DNA from: Antarcticirhabdus aurantiaca
Lineage (GTDB): Bacteria > Pseudomonadota > Alphaproteobacteria > Rhizobiales > Rhizobiaceae
Assembly (NCBI RefSeq): GCF_009765365.1
Contig: NZ_VTOM01000001.1
Location: forward strand, 372,001-436,000
Direction: 5' to 3'
DNA: 64,000 nt
The stretch's first letter is position 1. Every line of letters starts with the position of its first letter. Shown in pieces: positions 9,126 through 18,056 of the stretch. The notes under the pieces are model-generated. The model saw only the letters and a program-made list of their open reading frames with translations. It made no database searches and was not told the DNA's origin. Made by a program: the position numbers and the translations under genes.

Positions 9126-10306
9126 CGGGACGAGAACGGCCCATCGCGGCCGACACGCCGCGCGATGTCTCCGTCGCCCTGTCCGGTCGCCTCGGCGCCT
9201 TCGCCCTCGACGTCGCCTTCGAGGCGCGGGCTCAGGGCGTGACCGCGCTCTTCGGCCCGTCCGGCTCCGGCAAGACCAGCGTCCTGCGCGCCGTCGCCGG
9301 GCTCCAACGTCTCGACGGGCGGGTCCGCATCGGTGGCGAAACCTGGCAGGACGGCACCCGCTTCGTGCCGCCCCACCGGCGCGCGCTCGGCTACGTCTTT
9401 CAGGAGGCGAGCCTCTTCCCGCATATCAGCGTATCGGCCAACATCGACTACGGCGCCAAGCGCACCGGCGGCGTCGATCCGGCTGCGCGTTCCGAGATCG
9501 TCGATCTCCTCGGCATCGAGCCATTGCTGCCCCGCGCGCCCGCGCGTCTGTCGGGCGGCGAGCGGCAGCGCGTCGCGCTCGCCCGCGCGATCCTGTCGCG
9601 GCCGCGCATCCTCCTGATGGACGAGCCGCTCTCGGCGCTCGGTGCCGAGGCGAAGAACGAGATCCTGCCCTATCTGGAGCGGCTGCACGCGAGCCTGTCG
9701 ATCCCGATCCTTTATGTCAGCCACGACCTTGCCGAGGTCGAGCGCCTCGCCGACGGCATCGTGGTTCTGCGAAACGGACGGGTCGCGGCCGCCGGAGCGC
9801 TGGAGCCGACGCTCCGGGCCGCCGGTCTCCGGCAGGGACGGGGCGCCGCGGCGGTGCTGACGGCGCGCGTCGCCGCCTTCGACGTGGGCGATGCCCTCGC
9901 CGAGATCGACCTGTTCGGCCAGCCGCTCTTCGTCGCCGGCAGCTCTCCGGGCGACGTCGGCGCGGCGCGGCGGGTGCGGATCGAGGCCTCCGACGTTTCG
10001 CTGTCGCGCCAGGCGCCGGCGCCCTCGACGATCCTCAACGCCCTGCGCGCCGAGATCGTCCGCGTCGAGGAAACCACTGCCGCGGAAGCGCTGGTCACGC
10101 TGCGTCCCCTCGGGGCGCCGGACGGCGCCACCATTCTCGCCCGGATCACGCGCCGCTCCGCCCGCCGCTTCGCCTTTCAGCCGGGCGAACGCGTGTTCGC
10201 GCAGGTCAAGACGATGTCGCTCGCGACACAGCGTGCGGGCGAAACCGGAGCCAAAGATCTTGGCGTTGCCACGGGACCCGACCTCGGCTATCCGTCGTCG
10301 CCATGA
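9122..10306 (+). CDS. modC: Molybdate ABC transporter ATP-binding protein, D-loop variant
   Basis: ATPase driving molybdate import, 394 aa. The ABC domain fills about residues 1-235: Walker [10 protein letters not shown], signature [14 protein letters not shown], Walker B ILLMDEP and the switch His in YVSHDL. A C-terminal TOBE/Mop-type domain follows (about 300-365). The D-loop reads SALG rather than the usual SALD, with Gly174 (codon GGT at 9641) in place of a conserved Asp, which may lower ATPase activity. The start is GTG 9122, overlapping the modB stop. The stop codon TGA overlaps the ATG of the trp leader peptide (ATGA at 10303-10306), so mod and trp are directly abutted. Confidence 0.93.
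   Translation: MTGRERPIAADTPRDVSVALSGRLGAFALDVAFEARAQGVTALFGPSGSGKTSVLRAVAGLQRLDGRVRIGGETWQDGTRFVPPHRRALGYVFQEASLFPHISVSANIDYGAKRTGGVDPAARSEIVDLLGIEPLLPRAPARLSGGERQRVALARAILSRPRILLMDEPLSALGAEAKNEILPYLERLHASLSIPILYVSHDLAEVERLADGIVVLRNGRVAAAGALEPTLRAAGLRQGRGAAAVLTARVAAFDVGDALAEIDLFGQPLFVAGSSPGDVGAARRVRIEASDVSLSRQAPAPSTILNALRAEIVRVEETTAAEALVTLRPLGAPDGATILARITRRSARRFAFQPGERVFAQVKTMSLATQRAGETGAKDLGVATGPDLGYPSSP
10266..10293 (+). promoter_or_regulatory. Possible trp promoter inside modC
   Basis: TTGCCA and CTATCC are separated by 16 bases and end 9 bases before the trpL ATG. A start of transcription near that ATG would give an almost leaderless trpL, as reported for the rhizobial trpE(G) leader. 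The match to the sigma-70 consensus is only fair. Confidence 0.35.
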
Positions 10307-10347
10307 ACACGAAGATCGTCGTCGCGATGTGGTGGTGGGCCAGCTGA
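10303..10347 (+). CDS. trpL: trp operon leader peptide
   Basis: A 14-residue leader peptide, [14 protein letters not shown], with three consecutive Trp codons (10330-10338). A ribosome stalled there for lack of charged tRNA-Trp would favour the antiterminator (GAGCGG at 10349-10354 pairing with CCGCTC at 10388-10393). A ribosome reaching the stop would cover the first of these arms and let the terminator form. Length and the WWW motif match the rhizobial trpE(G) leader. The ATG overlaps the modC stop by four bases, so it may be translated by coupling to modC, from a leaderless transcript, or both. It has no Shine-Dalgarno sequence of its own. Confidence 0.88.
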   Translation: MNTKIVVAMWWWAS

Positions 10348-10363
10348 AGAGCGGGCTCGATCT

Positions 10364-10378
10364 TGCATGCGCGATGCA
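10364..10378 (+). promoter_or_regulatory. Stem-loop inside the trp leader
   Basis: Perfect hairpin TGCAT-GCGCG-ATGCA between the leader-peptide stop and the terminator. It lies in the loop of the proposed antiterminator, so it is probably a nested or pausing structure. Confidence 0.5.
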
Positions 10379-10384
10379 GACAGG

Positions 10385-10420
10385 AGGCCGCTCGGGAACC
10401 CCGGCGGCCTTTCGGTTTTC
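10385..10420 (+). terminator. trp attenuator terminator
   Basis: Stem AGGCCGC (10385-10391) with GCGGCCT (10404-10410), followed by TTTCGGTTTTC. The 5' arm overlaps the CCGCTC that pairs with 10349-10354 in the alternative antiterminator, so the two structures exclude each other. Confidence 0.8.
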
Positions 10421-10459
10421 GAAGAGGCCCCCGAGCGACGCAATCGGAGGGAATGCCGC

Positions 10460-12637
10460 ATGACGATGGAAGCGATCGAGACCTACGTCACCCTCGGCGG
10501 CGTCGAGGTGTCGCGCCGCAGGCGCGCCGTGCCCTATGCCGGCGCGATCGAGCCCTACTTCGACAAGCTCGACACCCGCCGCGGCGCCGTCCTTTTCTCC
10601 AACTACGAGTTCCCCGGCCGCTATACGCGCCAGGACGTCGCCTTCGTCGACCCGCCGCTCGTCGTCACCTCGCGCGGGCGCGCGGTCTGGATCGAGGCGC
10701 TGAACCCGCGGGGCCGAGTGATCCTCGGGCTCGTTGAGGGCGCGCTCTCCGGCCACGCCGACATCGCCTCCGCGAGCCGCGCCCCCGATCGCCTCGACCT
10801 CGCCGTGAAGCAGCCGGAAGGCGCCTTCACGGAAGAAGAGCGCTCGCGCATGCCGACCGTCTTCTCGGTGCTGCGCGCCATCGTCGACTTGTTCCGCTCG
10901 GGCGAGGACGGCGATCTCGGCCTCTACGGCGCCTTCGGCTACGACCTCGCCTTCCAGTTCGACCGCGTCGAGGAAACGCTCGCGCGCGATCCCGAGCGGC
11001 GCGACCTCGTGCTCTACCTGCCGGACGAGCTGCTCGAAGTCGACCACTACTCGGCCTCGGCCTCGCTCGTGTCCTTCGACTTCGCGATGCAGGGTGCCTC
11101 GACGGCGGGGCTCGAGGGCGGCGGTCCCGATGCGCCCTTCGTTAGGGCCGACCGCATTCCGCCGCGCGGTGACCACCAGCCCGGCGAATATGCCGACCTC
11201 GTGCGGCTCGCCAAGGAGCGCTTCGTGCGCGGCGACCTCTTCGAGGTCGTGCCGGGCCAGGTCTTCTTCGAGCGCGCCGAGCACAGGCCGTCCGAAATCT
11301 CGCGGCGGCTGAAGGCGGTGAACCCGTCGCCCTATTCCTTCTTCGTCAATCTCGGGCAGAACGAATATCTAGTCGGCGCGAGCCCGGAGATGTTCGTGCG
11401 CGTCTCGGGCCGGCGCGTCGAGACCTGCCCGATCTCCGGCACGGTGAAGCGCGGCGCCGACGCCATCGCCGATTCCGAGCAGATCCTGAAGCTCCTCAAC
11501 TCCAAGAAGGACGAGTCCGAGCTCACCATGTGCTCGGACGTCGACCGCAACGACAAAAGCCGCGTCTGCGACCCCGGCTCGGTGCGCGTCATCGGCCGGC
11601 GCCAGATCGAGATGTATTCGCGCCTCATCCACACGGTGGACCACATCGAGGGGCGCCTGCGCGACGGCATGGACGCCTTCGACGCCTTCCTGTCCCATGC
11701 CTGGGCCGTCACCGTCACCGGCGCGCCCAAGCTCTGGGCCATGCGCTTCATCGAAAAACACGAGAAGAGCCCCCGCGCCTGGTACGGGGGGGCGGTCGGC
11801 ATGGTGTTCTTCAACGGCGACATGAACACCGGCCTGACGCTCAGGACCATCCGCCTCAAGGACGGCATCGCCGAGGTGCGCGCCGGCGCGACGCTCCTCT
11901 ACGATTCGGTGCCGGACGAGGAAGAGGCCGAGACGGAGCTGAAGGCGTCGGCGCTTCTCGCCGCCATCCGCGAGGCCGGCGCCTCGAACGCGGGCGCGGC
12001 CGGCCGCGACGCGGCCAGGGTGGGCGAGGGCGTGCGCGTCCTCCTCGTCGACCACGAGGACTCCTTCGTCCACACGCTCGCCAACTACTTCCGCCAGACC
12101 GGGGCGGAGGTTTCCACCGTGCGCACGCCCGTGCCGCCGGAGATCTTCGAGCGCGTCGACCCGGACCTCGTGGTGCTCTCGCCGGGGCCGGGCACGCCCT
12201 CCGACTTCGACTGCCGCAACACGATCCTCGCCGCCCGCGCCCACGGCGCCTCCGTGTTCGGGGTCTGCCTCGGGCTCCAGGCGCTGGCCGAGGCCTATGG
12301 CGGGACGCTCCGCACGCTGCACGTGCCCTATCACGGCAAGCCATCGCGCATCCGCGTCTCGAAGCCGGGGATCATCTTCTCCGGCCTGCCGCAGGACGTC
12401 ACCGTCGGGCGCTACCACTCGATCTTCGCCGATCCCGTGCGCCTGCCGAAGGACTTTGAGGTGACGGCCGAGACCGAGGACGGGATCGTCATGGCCTTCG
12501 AGCACCGGACGGAGCCGGTGGCCGCCGTGCAGTTCCATCCCGAAAGCATCATGAGTCTGGGCGGTGAGGCCGGCATGCGGATGATCGAGAACGTCGTCGC
12601 GCACCTGCCGCGGCGCGCGAAGGTGAGGGCAGCCTGA
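10460..12637 (+). CDS. trpE(G): Fused anthranilate synthase TrpE(G)
   Basis: Catalyses chorismate + glutamine to anthranilate, the first step of tryptophan synthesis, with both subunits in one 725-aa chain as in rhizobia. The chorismate-binding TrpE part covers about residues 1-500 ([36 protein letters not shown]). The TrpG glutaminase begins near residue 524 ([20 protein letters not shown]) with nucleophile Cys603 ([11 protein letters not shown]) and His693/Glu695 (VQFHPESIM). The ATG at 10460 has GGAGG 8 bases upstream; the in-frame extension to 10367 runs through the attenuator and is rejected. Expression is probably controlled by the attenuator just upstream. Confidence 0.97.
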   Translation: MTMEAIETYVTLGGVEVSRRRRAVPYAGAIEPYFDKLDTRRGAVLFSNYEFPGRYTRQDVAFVDPPLVVTSRGRAVWIEALNPRGRVILGLVEGALSGHADIASASRAPDRLDLAVKQPEGAFTEEERSRMPTVFSVLRAIVDLFRSGEDGDLGLYGAFGYDLAFQFDRVEETLARDPERRDLVLYLPDELLEVDHYSASASLVSFDFAMQGASTAGLEGGGPDAPFVRADRIPPRGDHQPGEYADLVRLAKERFVRGDLFEVVPGQVFFERAEHRPSEISRRLKAVNPSPYSFFVNLGQNEYLVGASPEMFVRVSGRRVETCPISGTVKRGADAIADSEQILKLLNSKKDESELTMCSDVDRNDKSRVCDPGSVRVIGRRQIEMYSRLIHTVDHIEGRLRDGMDAFDAFLSHAWAVTVTGAPKLWAMRFIEKHEKSPRAWYGGAVGMVFFNGDMNTGLTLRTIRLKDGIAEVRAGATLLYDSVPDEEEAETELKASALLAAIREAGASNAGAAGRDAARVGEGVRVLLVDHEDSFVHTLANYFRQTGAEVSTVRTPVPPEIFERVDPDLVVLSPGPGTPSDFDCRNTILAARAHGASVFGVCLGLQALAEAYGGTLRTLHVPYHGKPSRIRVSKPGIIFSGLPQDVTVGRYHSIFADPVRLPKDFEVTAETEDGIVMAFEHRTEPVAAVQFHPESIMSLGGEAGMRMIENVVAHLPRRAKVRAA

Positions 12638-12648
12638 AGGTGCAAGCC

Positions 12649-13593
12649 ATGGTGGGAATGGGAGCGGAGCTGCCGCGCGCGGTGGCCGTGAGCGATGCCG
12701 GCGGCGCGCAGCTGGTCAAGCGCACGGCGATGGCGACCGTCGCCGTTGCCGTCCTGGTGCTCGGCATCAAGTACGCCGCCTACTACGTGACCGGCTCGGT
12801 GGCGCTGTTCTCGGACGCGCTGGAATCGATCGTCAACGTCGTCGCCGGCCTCATCGCCCTTTGGGCGGTGACGGTCAGCTACAAGCCGGCCGACAGCGAC
12901 CATCCCTTCGGCCACACCAAGGCGGAATACTTCTCCGCCGTGGTGGAAGGCGTCCTCATCGTCCTCGCCGCGCTCCTGATCCTGCGTGAGGCTTGGGAAG
13001 CCTATCTCGTGCCGCGCACGCTGGAAGCGCCGGCGCTCGGCATCGCCATCAACGGCGTCGCGACGGTAATCAACGCCCTCTGGGCCACCTACCTGATCCG
13101 GCGCGGCCGCGAGAAGCGCTCGCCGGCGCTCGCCGCCGACGGCCGGCACATCATGGCCGACGTCGTCACTTCAGTCGGCGTCCTCGCCGGCCTCCTCGTC
13201 GCGACCGCCACCGGCTGGACGATCCTCGACCCCGCCATGGCGGCGCTCGTCGCGCTGAACATCCTGCGCGAAGGCTACCACGTCGTCACCCATTCGCTGT
13301 CCGGCCTCATGGACCAGGCGATGGACCCGGCGGAAGAAGGGGCGGTGCGCGAGATCATCTCCGCTCGAGCCGAAGGCGCCATCGAGGTCCACGACCTCAA
13401 GACGCGCCTCGCCGGCCGGGCCATGTTCATCGAGTTCCACATGGTCGTGCCCGGCGCCATGACGGTCGGCGCCGCCCACGTCATCTGCGACCGCATCGAG
13501 GACGCCCTCCAGGCCGCCTTCGCCGACGTCACCGTCCTCATTCACGTCGAGCCGGAAGCCGAGGCCAAGCAGACCGGCGTGCCGGTGCTCTAA
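12649..13593 (+). CDS. Cation diffusion facilitator (FieF-like) metal exporter
   Basis: Proton-driven divalent metal exporter of the CDF family, 314 aa. About six membrane helices occupy residues 25-215, followed by a cytoplasmic ferredoxin-like domain. Metal-site residues are visible in ALFSDALESIVNVVAGLIA and in the H-x3-D pair of HIMADVVTSVG. The family signature HPFGHTKAEYFSAVVEG lies between helices 2 and 3. The ATG at 12649 is preceded by AAGG at 8 bases; the GTG at 12640 is an alternative. It starts just after trpE(G) and ends 3 bases into the vapC stop on the other strand. The metal (Zn, Fe, Cd, Mn or Co) cannot be told. Confidence 0.9.
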   Translation: MVGMGAELPRAVAVSDAGGAQLVKRTAMATVAVAVLVLGIKYAAYYVTGSVALFSDALESIVNVVAGLIALWAVTVSYKPADSDHPFGHTKAEYFSAVVEGVLIVLAALLILREAWEAYLVPRTLEAPALGIAINGVATVINALWATYLIRRGREKRSPALAADGRHIMADVVTSVGVLAGLLVATATGWTILDPAMAALVALNILREGYHVVTHSLSGLMDQAMDPAEEGAVREIISARAEGAIEVHDLKTRLAGRAMFIEFHMVVPGAMTVGAAHVICDRIEDALQAAFADVTVLIHVEPEAEAKQTGVPVL

Positions 13594-13982
13594 TCCTGCC
13601 AATTGTCGAGTGAGAGGCCTTCGACGCGCGCGAACTCGGCCGTGTTGCGCGTGACGAGCGTTAGGCTGCGGGCGCGAGCCTGGCCGGCGATCAGGATGTC
13701 GTAGGCGCCGATCGGCGTGCCGCGGCGCTCGAGCGTCGCGCGGATGTCGCCGGCGTGCCGGGCGTCATTGTCTTCGAACGGAACGGTTTCGAAGCGAAGG
13801 GCCTCGAAGTTGGCGCGGTTCGCCGCGGCGCGCCGGCTCTTGTCGATGCCGTAGAAGAGTTCGAACGAGACGATCGCCGACAGGCCGATGTCGCTTGGGC
13901 GCCAACGCCGCATGGCGTCGAGCACGCTCCGATCCTTCTTGAGAATCGCGATGACGATGTTCGTGTCGAGAAGGAACCTCAA
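13590..13982 (-). CDS. vapC: VapC-type PIN-domain toxin
   Basis: Predicted Mg-dependent endoribonuclease of a type II toxin-antitoxin pair, 130 aa. The PIN-domain acidic residues are in place: Asp6 ([13 protein letters not shown]), Glu41 (VSFELFYGI) and Asp95 ([10 protein letters not shown]). The start codon is TTG at 13982 and overlaps the vapB stop by four bases (TTGA), so synthesis is coupled to the antitoxin. The stop overlaps that of the convergent CDF gene by three bases. VapC targets are usually tRNAs or the rRNA loop; nothing here shows which. Confidence 0.88.
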   Translation of the reverse strand: MRFLLDTNIVIAILKKDRSVLDAMRRWRPSDIGLSAIVSFELFYGIDKSRRAAANRANFEALRFETVPFEDNDARHAGDIRATLERRGTPIGAYDILIAGQARARSLTLVTRNTAEFARVEGLSLDNWQD

Positions 13983-14221
13983 TCGAGGTCGCCTAGCGAC
14001 GAGCGCTCCTGCGCCGCCGGCTGAGTCTGCAGCGCGTCCTCGACATCCGGGTCCAGCGGCGCCTTGATGTCGTCGAGCCAGGACCAGTCGTCGGCGATCG
14101 GCTCCAGGATCACGGACCGGCCTTGTCGGCGGATTCGAACCTCCTGCCCGTCGAATCGGAATTCCTTGGGTAGCCGGACCGCCTGGGAGCGTCCCGTCCA
14201 GAAGAGCTTGGCCGTGTCCAT
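13979..14221 (-). CDS. vapB: VapB-type antitoxin (AbrB/SpoVT fold)
   Basis: Antitoxin partner of the PIN toxin, 80 aa. The N-terminal AbrB-like DNA-binding fold is clear ([20 protein letters not shown], about residues 4-50). The acidic C-terminal tail (about 50-80) should bind VapC. The ATG at 14221 is preceded by GAGGAGG. Upstream, at about 14237-14249, a short inverted repeat (CTAC-N5-GTAG) could be the autoregulatory operator. The order antitoxin-toxin is standard. Confidence 0.87.
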   Translation of the reverse strand: MDTAKLFWTGRSQAVRLPKEFRFDGQEVRIRRQGRSVILEPIADDWSWLDDIKAPLDPDVEDALQTQPAAQERSSLGDLD

Positions 14222-14667
14222 GGATCCTCCTCGATACCTACGGACGGTAGATAGCATCCGGTGCTGGTCGATGCCATGCGAGCCTGTGCCGGAAAATCGT
14301 GTCCATGCCCCCTTGCGGCGGACGGCAAATCGCGTCACCTTCCCGTCATGACCATCGCGCCCGCCCTGATCCTGGCTCTGTCCCTGTCGCTGCTGACGGC
14401 GGTGGGTCTTGCGCGCGCGTCGCGGCTTCGCGCCCTTCCGCTTCTTCTTAGACGCGACCGTCGGACCCGTTGATCGAAAAGGGGCGTCCGGCGGTCGAAG
14501 CCGGCGCCCGTCCCCGAACCCGCTGAGGTTCGCCGATCGCCGCTGCCCCTTCCGCTTTACATCCGATCCGATTTGCCGGATGACCGCCCGCATCGAGCCG
14601 CCCGAGGCTTCGGCGCAGCACGGCATCCGCTGAACAGTTCAAGCGACGAAGGCGCTCTTCAGAACCC
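14222..14667. other. Intergenic region vapB-leuA
   Basis: A 446-base gap between divergent genes. It holds the vapBC promoter side, the leucine-rich mini-ORF at 14348-14473, and several GC-rich inverted repeats between 14478 and 14555 (CCGGC with GCCGG, and AAGGGGC pairing with GCCCCTT). No T-run follows them and no clear promoter was recognised. Confidence 0.5.
14348..14473 (+). CDS. Leucine-rich mini-ORF, possible leuA leader peptide
   Basis: An open frame of 41 codons upstream of leuA. It is Leu-rich ([16 protein letters not shown] near the start, then LPLLLRR) and has three consecutive CTT Leu codons followed by AGA (14441-14452), both unusual in this GC-rich DNA. Hairpins that could be mutually exclusive follow the stop. 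This fits a leucine attenuator, but I see no convincing terminator T-run and no Shine-Dalgarno sequence. A small membrane peptide or chance are alternatives. Confidence 0.3.
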   Translation: MTIAPALILALSLSLLTAVGLARASRLRALPLLLRRDRRTR

Positions 14668-16395
14668 ATGTCCGCGATCCGCCAGCCCGTATCCCCCTCC
14701 GCCGATCAGGCTCCCGCCACAGGCGGCATGCCCACCGCTCCGCGCAAGTACCAGCCCTATCCCGCCGTCGACCTGCCCGACCGCACCTGGCCGTCGAAAC
14801 GCATCGAGACGGCGCCGATCTGGTGCTCGGTGGACCTGCGCGACGGCAACCAGGCCCTCGTCGACCCGATGGGCCAGGACCGCAAGGAGCGCTTCTTCCG
14901 TCTCTTGAAGGCCATGAACTTCAAGGAGATCGAGATCGGCTTTCCCTCGGCCTCGCAGACCGATTTCGACTTCACCCGCTGGTGCGTCGAGAAGGGCGAG
15001 ATCGCCGACGACGTGTCGCTGCAGGTGCTGGTGCAGTGCCGGCCGGAGCTGATCACCCGCACCTTCGAGAGCCTGGAAGGCGCCAAGCGCCCGATCGTCC
15101 ACTTCTACAACTCCACGAGCGAGCTGCAGCGCCGCGTCGTGTTCAACAAGGATCGTGCCGGCATCAAGCAGATCGCCGTCGATGCCGCCAAGATGATCGC
15201 CGACATGGCGGCCAAGGTCGGCGGCGACTACCGCTTCGAATACTCGCCGGAAAGCTTCACCGGAACCGAGCTCGAATTCGCCGCGGAAATCTGCAACGCG
15301 GTCGCCGAGATCATCCGGCCGACCCGCGAGAACCGGCTGATCCTGAACCTGCCGGCGACCGTCGAGATGTCGACGCCCAACATCCATGCCGACCAGATCG
15401 AGTGGATGTGCCGCAACCTCGACAATCGCGAAACCATCATCGTCTCGCTGCATCCCCACAACGACCGCGGGACGGCGATCGCCGCGACCGAGCTCGGTCT
15501 CCTGGCGGGCGCGGACCGCGTCGAGGGCACGCTGTTCGGCAATGGCGAGCGCACCGGCAACGTCGATCTCGTGACGCTGGCGCTGAACATGTTCACGCAG
15601 GGCGTCGATCCCGGCCTCGACGTGTCGGACATCAACGCCGTCAAGGAAGTCTACGAGTACTGCAACCAGCTCGCCATCCCCGAGCGACACCCTTACGTCG
15701 GCGAGCTGGTCTACACGGCCTTCTCCGGCTCGCACCAGGACGCCATCAACAAGGGCATGAAGGCGGCGAAGGTCGCCAACTCGCCGCTCTGGGAGGTGCC
15801 CTACCTGCCGATCGATCCGAACGACGTCGGGCGCTCCTACGAGGCGATCATCCGCATCAACTCGCAGTCGGGCAAGGGCGGCATCGCCTACGTGCTGCAG
15901 GCCGATTACGGGCTGAACCTGCCGCGCGCGCTTCAGGTCGAGTTCCGCGACGAGATCCAGCGGATCACCGACGAGGAAGGCAAGGAACTGCCGGTCAAGC
16001 GCATCTACGAGCGCTTCCTTGAATCCTACGTCGAGGCGAACCAGTCGGGTGCGCGGCTCCGCTACGTCGACCACGTGACGCGCACCGAGGGCGGCGACCG
16101 CACCCGCCGGATCGTCGAGGCGACGATCCGCGACGGTGGCGGCGATATCTCGATCGAGGGCCGGGGCACCGGCGCGATCGACGGCTTCATCGACGCCCTG
16201 TCGCGCCATCTCGGCGTGCCGCTCACCGTGCACGACTATTCCGAGCATTCGCTCCAGCACGGGTCGAACGCGTCGGCGATCGCCTATATGGAGATCGAGC
16301 ATCCCGGCGGCCGCGTCTTCGGAGCCGGCATCGACCAGAACGCCACGACCGCCTCGCTGAAGGCGATCGTCGCGGCTGCCAACCGCATCGGCTGA
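14668..16395 (+). CDS. leuA: 2-isopropylmalate synthase
   Basis: First committed step of leucine synthesis: condenses 2-oxoisovalerate with acetyl-CoA. The protein has 575 aa, the longer LeuA type. The catalytic barrel starts with the substrate/metal motif CSVDLRDGNQAL (near residue 53) and contains LHPHNDRGTAIAATELGL and GNGERTGNVDLVTLALN. The C-terminal regulatory domain (about 430-575) binds leucine for feedback inhibition. The ATG is at 14668. The first 25 residues are low-complexity and variable in the family. The next gene starts 8 bases after the stop, so the two may share a transcript. Confidence 0.96.
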   Translation: MSAIRQPVSPSADQAPATGGMPTAPRKYQPYPAVDLPDRTWPSKRIETAPIWCSVDLRDGNQALVDPMGQDRKERFFRLLKAMNFKEIEIGFPSASQTDFDFTRWCVEKGEIADDVSLQVLVQCRPELITRTFESLEGAKRPIVHFYNSTSELQRRVVFNKDRAGIKQIAVDAAKMIADMAAKVGGDYRFEYSPESFTGTELEFAAEICNAVAEIIRPTRENRLILNLPATVEMSTPNIHADQIEWMCRNLDNRETIIVSLHPHNDRGTAIAATELGLLAGADRVEGTLFGNGERTGNVDLVTLALNMFTQGVDPGLDVSDINAVKEVYEYCNQLAIPERHPYVGELVYTAFSGSHQDAINKGMKAAKVANSPLWEVPYLPIDPNDVGRSYEAIIRINSQSGKGGIAYVLQADYGLNLPRALQVEFRDEIQRITDEEGKELPVKRIYERFLESYVEANQSGARLRYVDHVTRTEGGDRTRRIVEATIRDGGGDISIEGRGTGAIDGFIDALSRHLGVPLTVHDYSEHSLQHGSNASAIAYMEIEHPGGRVFGAGIDQNATTASLKAIVAAANRIG

Positions 16396-16403
16396 GGCGT
16401 CCG

Positions 16404-18056
16404 ATGAGCGTTGCGGGCGGCGTCCTTCTCGTGAAGGCCTTGGAGAACCAGGGCGTCGCCCGCGTCTTCTGCGTGCCGGGGGAAAGCTATCTCCCGGTGC
16501 TCGACGCGCTGCATGATTCGCCCGTCGAGACGGTGGTCTGCCGCCAGGAGGGCGGCGCGGCGATGATGGCGGAAGCCGACGGCAAGCTCACCGGCCGCCC
16601 CGGCATCGCCTTCGTCACGCGCGGCCCCGGCGCCACCAACGCGTCCGCCGGCGTCCACGTGGCGGCCCACGACCGGACGCCGATGATCCTCTTCGTCGGT
16701 CAGGTGCCCAAGCGCTTCCGCGGCCGCGGCGCCTTCCAGGAGGTGGATTACGACCGCTTCTTCGGCGGCATGGCCAAGGCCGTGTTCGAGGCGGAGAACG
16801 CCGACGCGCTGCCCGGAATCGTCGAGGAAGCCTATCGCATCGCCCTCGGACCCGCGCCCGGGCCCGTGGTCGTCGCGCTGCCGGAGAATACCCTGTCGGG
16901 ACCGACCGCGGCCGCGGCGCCGGATTTCGTCGAGGCGCCGTCGGTCGAGCCGGACGCCGCGGCGATGGAAGCGCTCGGCGCCCGTCTTGCCGAGGCGGAG
17001 CGGCCGGTGGTGATCCTCGGCGGCCCCCGTTGGACCCGCGAGGCCGTCGACGACATCGCAGCCTTCGCGGCGGACTGGCGCCTGCCGGTCGTCTGCTCCT
17101 TCCGCCGGCAGGTCTTTCCGACTGGCCATCCGAGCTATGCCGGCGACCTTGGGCTCGGCGTCAATCCGGCGCTCGCGACCCGCATCGCGGAGGCCGACCT
17201 CGTGCTCGCGATCGGCGCGCGGCTCGGGGAGGTGCCGAGCCAGGGCTACACGCTCTTCGCCGTGCCCGAGCCGCGCCAGCGCCTCGTCCACGTTCTGCCG
17301 GACGCCGCCGCCATCGGCCGGCTCTATCGGCCCGCGCTCGGCATCGCCGCCGATCCCGTCGCCTTCGCCCGGGCCCTGCGGCGGCTTGCGCCGACCACGG
17401 TGCCGGTCTGGGCGGAGCAGACGCCGATCGCGCACGAAGCCTATCTCGCCTGGTCGACGCCGCAGCCCGAGGCGACGCCCGCGGGCACCGTCGACATGTT
17501 CGCCGCGATCGCGGCGTTGCGCGACGCGCTTCCGGCGGACGCGATCGTGACCAACGGCGCGGGCAACTACGCCGCCTGGGCGCATCGCTTCCTGCGCCAG
17601 GCGGGCTTCGGCAACCAACTCGCGCCGACCTCCGGCTCGATGGGCTACGGCCTGCCGGCGGCGGTGGCGGCCAAGCTCCGCTTCCCCGAGCGCGCCGTCG
17701 TGGCCCTTGCGGGTGACGGCTGCTTCCAGATGACGGGACAGGAGTTCGGCACCGCCGTCCAGGCCGGCGCGGCGGTGGTGGTCATCGTCTTCGACAACGG
17801 CCAGTACGGCACGATCCGCATGCACCAGGAGCGGCACTATCCCGGCCGCGTCTCCGGCACCGGGCTCGTCAACCCGGACTTCGCCGCGCTGGCGCGGGCC
17901 TACGGCGCCCGGGCCGAGCGCGTGGAGCGGACGGAGGACTTCGCCCCGGCGCTGCGCGCGGCGCTCGCAGCGGGCGAGCCGGCACTCCTTCACGTCGTCA
18001 CCGATCCGGCCCGCATCTCGCCGTCCACGCGGTACGCACCGGCCGAGCCGCGATGA
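16404..18056 (+). CDS. Acetolactate synthase-like thiamine diphosphate enzyme
   Basis: ThDP-dependent enzyme of the acetohydroxyacid synthase / benzoylformate decarboxylase superfamily, 550 aa. Catalytic Glu49 is in VVCRQEGGAAMMAEADG. The central domain covers about 190-330. The C-terminal pyrophosphate domain has the Mg-ThDP motif from LAGDGCFQMTG (Asp438) to FDNGQYGTI. It follows leuA by 8 bases, and the hydrolase downstream overlaps it (ATGA). No small regulatory subunit is adjacent and the protein is shorter than typical IlvB, so it is probably a paralogue with another 2-oxo acid or sulfo substrate. The exact reaction is not determinable. Confidence 0.85.
   Translation: MSVAGGVLLVKALENQGVARVFCVPGESYLPVLDALHDSPVETVVCRQEGGAAMMAEADGKLTGRPGIAFVTRGPGATNASAGVHVAAHDRTPMILFVGQVPKRFRGRGAFQEVDYDRFFGGMAKAVFEAENADALPGIVEEAYRIALGPAPGPVVVALPENTLSGPTAAAAPDFVEAPSVEPDAAAMEALGARLAEAERPVVILGGPRWTREAVDDIAAFAADWRLPVVCSFRRQVFPTGHPSYAGDLGLGVNPALATRIAEADLVLAIGARLGEVPSQGYTLFAVPEPRQRLVHVLPDAAAIGRLYRPALGIAADPVAFARALRRLAPTTVPVWAEQTPIAHEAYLAWSTPQPEATPAGTVDMFAAIAALRDALPADAIVTNGAGNYAAWAHRFLRQAGFGNQLAPTSGSMGYGLPAAVAAKLRFPERAVVALAGDGCFQMTGQEFGTAVQAGAAVVVIVFDNGQYGTIRMHQERHYPGRVSGTGLVNPDFAALARAYGARAERVERTEDFAPALRAALAAGEPALLHVVTDPARISPSTRYAPAEPR

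Noticed and set aside
14125-14150. T-loop-like sequence (GGTTCGAATCC on the minus strand) suggesting a tRNA
   Set aside because: The flanking arms do not pair into acceptor or anticodon stems, and the stretch is well explained as vapB coding sequence.
14409-14633. 74-codon open frame in the leuA upstream gap
   Set aside because: No ribosome-binding site, no recognisable domain, and it overlaps the hairpin region in an arbitrary frame.
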